From Caldilineaceae bacterium (GTDB lineage: Bacteria > Chloroflexota > Anaerolineae > Caldilineales > Caldilineaceae), in contig JAPKMV010000198.1 of the NCBI GenBank assembly GCA_026645635.1, positions 1 through 6,469 on the forward strand: a stretch of DNA of 6,469 bases, read 5' to 3'. The stretch's first letter is position 1; each line of letters opens with the position of its first letter. The notes beneath the pieces are model-generated. The model made no database searches, was not told the origin of the DNA, and was given only the letters and a program-made list of their open reading frames with translations. This document shows positions 4,903-6,469 of the stretch, piece after piece. The position numbers were made by a program, and so were the translations under genes.

Positions 4903-5607
4903 ATGCGACGACCATGCGACGCGAACGCGACTTGGACGACCATTTGGTTCTTTGCGCGGGCGGTGCAGCCGCTCTTTGCCCGCTTTCGCTGCGAGGGTCA
5001 GGAGCACGTGCCGCTGACCGGCGGCTGCATCATAACCTGCAATCATATCATGGGGCCGGACTTCATCGTCGTCGGCTACGCCTCCCCACGCCAGATTTAC
5101 TTTATGGCCAAATCCGAACTCTTTGCGATCAACCCCGCGCTCACCTGGCTGATGCGGTCGGGCGGCGCATTTCCCATCCATCGCGGCGAGGCCGACCTGG
5201 AGGCGGTGGAGCATGCGCTCGACCTGGTGCGCAGCGGCCATGCGCTGGGGATGTTTCCGGAAGGCACGCGCAGCCGCACCGGCAAGCTCCAGCGCGGCCG
5301 TTCCGGCGCCGCCCGCGTGGCGATTCTGGCGCAGGCGCCGGTGGTGCCCGCGGTCGTGATCAACGCCGAGCGGCTCTTCAAACCGGAGAATTGGGCGCGG
5401 TTGCGCAAGCGCGATCAGATCACCGTGCGCTTTGGCCCCCCGCTGGCGCCGCCGGCCGCCGTCGACGATTCCCGCGCGCTGCGAACCTACACGCGCGACA
5501 TCATGGCCGCCATGGCGGATCTGCTGCCCGCCGAGATGCGCGTCGGGGAATCGGGCGGGGCCGGAGCGACTGACCGGATATCTACCCAAGAAGGGGAGAC
5601 TGCATGA
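4903..5607 (+). CDS. plsC: 1-acyl-sn-glycerol-3-phosphate acyltransferase family protein (PlsC-like), copy 1
   Basis: This is a 234-residue PlsC/LPLAT-family acyltransferase, predicted to add the second acyl chain to lysophosphatidic acid to give phosphatidic acid at the cytoplasmic membrane face. All family blocks are present: motif I NHIMGPD (47-53, the HX4D catalytic pair His48/Asp53), motif II GGAFPIHRG (87-95), motif III FPEGTRS (118-124), and motif IV VVPAVVIN (147-154). The N-terminus (WTTIWFFARAVQPLF) is a short amphipathic or hydrophobic anchor rather than a long membrane helix. Length is normal for a compact bacterial PlsC. The next gene encodes a paralogue with the same motif numbering, and the two overlap by ATGA. 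The exact acyl acceptor cannot be read from the sequence; other lysophospholipids or glycolipids are possible. Confidence 0.92.
   Translation: MRRPCDANATWTTIWFFARAVQPLFARFRCEGQEHVPLTGGCIITCNHIMGPDFIVVGYASPRQIYFMAKSELFAINPALTWLMRSGGAFPIHRGEADLEAVEHALDLVRSGHALGMFPEGTRSRTGKLQRGRSGAARVAILAQAPVVPAVVINAERLFKPENWARLRKRDQITVRFGPPLAPPAAVDDSRALRTYTRDIMAAMADLLPAEMRVGESGGAGATDRISTQEGETA
5589..5598 (+). promoter_or_regulatory. Shine-Dalgarno of second plsC
   Basis: AGAAGGGGAG lies inside the last codons of the first plsC and ends 5 bp before the ATG at 5604. It supports both the start choice and coupled translation. Confidence 0.8.
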
Positions 5608-6302
5608 GGTGGCCGCATCAGGCAAGCCGAACCTGGAAGGTGTTGGTGATCGTCGCGATCATCATCAAGCCGTTTTTTCTACGCCTGCGCGTCGAGGGCG
5701 CCGAGAACATCCCGCGCCGCGGCGGCTGCATCGCCGCGTGCAACCACACGCTCGGCCCTGACTATGTGATCCTGGGCTATGCCTCGACGCGCCAGATCTA
5801 CTACATGGCCAAGGCCGAGATCTTCAATTTTCACCCCTGGTTGAGCGCCCTGGTGCGGGGCGCCGGCGCCTTTCCTGTGCGCCGCGGCGAACGGGACAGC
5901 GATGCCATCGAGCAGGCAGTGAAGATGATCCAGGCTGGCTATGTCGTGGGCATGTTTCCCGAAGGCACGCGCAGCCGCACCGGCGCATTGCAGCGCGGGC
6001 GCACTGGCGTCGCCCGCATTGCCCTCCAGGCCAACGCCCTGGTCGTGCCGGTCGTGGTGATCAACACCGAGCCGGTGCTGCGCGATGTGTTCAAGCTGCG
6101 GCGGCGTCCTCTCGTGACGGTGCGCTTTGGCAAGCCGCTGCTGCCGGTCGTCGCCGAGGGTGGGGAGGAGAGCGACGCCGCCCAGCAGCTCACCACACGC
6201 ATCATGCTGGCGATGACGGAACTGCTGCCGCCGGAGCGCCACGGGTACTATGACGGCAAGCCCCACGACGAAGCCGACGCAGCCGCGCCGCCGACACCGT
6301 AA
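5604..6302 (+). CDS. plsC: 1-acyl-sn-glycerol-3-phosphate acyltransferase family protein (PlsC-like), copy 2
   Basis: This is a 232-residue PlsC-family acyltransferase, the tandem paralogue of the preceding gene, with roughly half of positions identical by eye. Motifs fall at the same residue numbers: NHTLGPD (47-53, His48/Asp53), GAFPVRRG (88-95), FPEGTRSRTG (118-127) and VVPVVVIN (147-154). The N-terminus (VLVIVAIIIKPFFLRL, about 13-28) is more hydrophobic than that of copy 1 and could insert into the membrane as a short helix. The first eight residues before it are basic and polar. The start overlaps the copy 1 stop (ATGA). The C-terminal tail after about residue 210 is low-complexity and rich in Asp, Ala and Pro. 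The pair may divide acyl-chain or acceptor specificity, or one may act on a different lysolipid; the sequence alone does not decide this. Confidence 0.92.
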   Translation: MRWPHQASRTWKVLVIVAIIIKPFFLRLRVEGAENIPRRGGCIAACNHTLGPDYVILGYASTRQIYYMAKAEIFNFHPWLSALVRGAGAFPVRRGERDSDAIEQAVKMIQAGYVVGMFPEGTRSRTGALQRGRTGVARIALQANALVVPVVVINTEPVLRDVFKLRRRPLVTVRFGKPLLPVVAEGGEESDAAQQLTTRIMLAMTELLPPERHGYYDGKPHDEADAAAPPTP

Positions 6303-6390
6303 GGCGATCTGCCAAATCGCCCCACCGCGCGACGGTCCCGAAGCAATCCAAAATTGTATGGCGATTTGCCAAATCGCCCCACAGCGTGAC
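6303..6390. repeat. Pair of 31-bp hairpin-forming repeats, 57-bp period
   Basis: Two copies (6303-6333 and 6360-6390) match at 28 of 31 positions. Each contains an inverted repeat GGCGATTT-GCC-AAATCGCC; copy 2 is a perfect 8-bp stem with a 3-nt loop, and copy 1 has one mismatch. The 26 bp between them are unrelated. Copy 1 begins directly after the plsC copy 2 stop codon. There is no T-tract, so these are not classical terminators, but they may stabilise the 3' end of the operon mRNA. They look like a small dispersed REP-type element. Confidence 0.75.
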
Positions 6391-6440
6391 CTCCGCGCAG
6401 CGGTTCAACCCAAAGAAACTGTTTGCAGAGATCCCTCTGA

Positions 6441-6464
6441 CGCAGAGCCGCAGAGACGGAGAGC
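6441..6464. repeat. 8-bp tandem repeat CGCAGAGN at the window edge
   Basis: Three consecutive units, CGCAGAGC, CGCAGAGA and CGGAGAGC, with one mismatch in the last. A related GCAGAGA lies at 6425-6431. Such CGCAGAG tandems are, from memory, common in intergenic DNA of Chloroflexota and some other phyla. The array may continue past the right edge. No gene is visible from 6303 to the edge. Confidence 0.7.
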
Positions 6465-6469
6465 TTCGC

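Noticed and set aside
4876..5625. Minus-strand open frame of 249 codons
   Set aside because: It is antisense to the first plsC, whose catalytic motifs are unmistakable on the plus strand.
6303..6390. Possible minimal CRISPR array (two 31-bp repeats with a 26-bp spacer)
   Set aside because: There are only two copies, three mismatches between them, an internal near-perfect hairpin covering most of the unit, and no cas genes. It fits a REP-type element better.

Overview
This is a GC-rich chromosomal window with five complete genes and one partial gene. The coding style suggests a Chloroflexota-type bacterium (Caldilinea/Anaerolineae-like). The reasons are an Amt transporter with a cleavable signal peptide, a DUF72 protein, a large uncharacterised cytosolic protein, a SirB1-like transglutaminase-fold/TPR protein, tandem PlsC acyltransferases, and intergenic DNA carrying 8-bp tandem repeats and small hairpin repeats. 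This taxonomic placement is an inference from memory of such genomes, not the result of a search.

Left part (1-1349): the first 301 codons of an ammonium transporter gene (amt) lie on the minus strand and run off the left edge. Its start is preceded by a 446-bp divergent intergenic region that is unusually rich in symmetry. It holds a good sigma70-type promoter for amt (TTGAGT, 17 bp, TATCAT), a TGTGC-N5-GCACA dyad directly upstream of the -35 box at an activator-like position, a CRP/FNR-like TGTGT-N6-TCACA dyad just after the predicted start of transcription, and a GC-rich hairpin inside the amt leader. It also holds a 28-bp near-perfect palindrome and an 8-bp tandem repeat. This layout suggests amt expression is controlled, plausibly by nitrogen status, although no regulator is encoded in the window.

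Middle and right part (1350-6302, all plus strand): a DUF72 gene is followed by a four-gene run: an uncharacterised 593-aa protein, a SirB1-like transglutaminase-fold/TPR protein, and two PlsC-family acyltransferases. In the run, genes 1 and 2 and genes 3 and 4 overlap by ATGA, and only 19 bp separate genes 2 and 3, so it looks like one operon with translational coupling. The DUF72 gene and the 593-aa gene lack Shine-Dalgarno sequences. Each instead has an extended -10-like TGN-TANNNT box 6-7 bp before its ATG, which predicts leaderless transcripts. In contrast, amt and both plsC genes have strong Shine-Dalgarno sequences.

Right edge (6303-6469): non-coding DNA with two 31-bp copies of a hairpin-forming repeat 57 bp apart, then an 8-bp CGCAGAGN tandem repeat.

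The most interesting coding element is the 593-aa protein. Its C-terminal half carries motifs resembling the nucleoside-phosphorylase fold (a GKAATL...VGDVMIP stretch and an IEMESG stretch), and it is coupled to a SirB1-like protein and a phospholipid-synthesis pair. No defence system, CRISPR array, insertion sequence, tRNA or rRNA was recognised.
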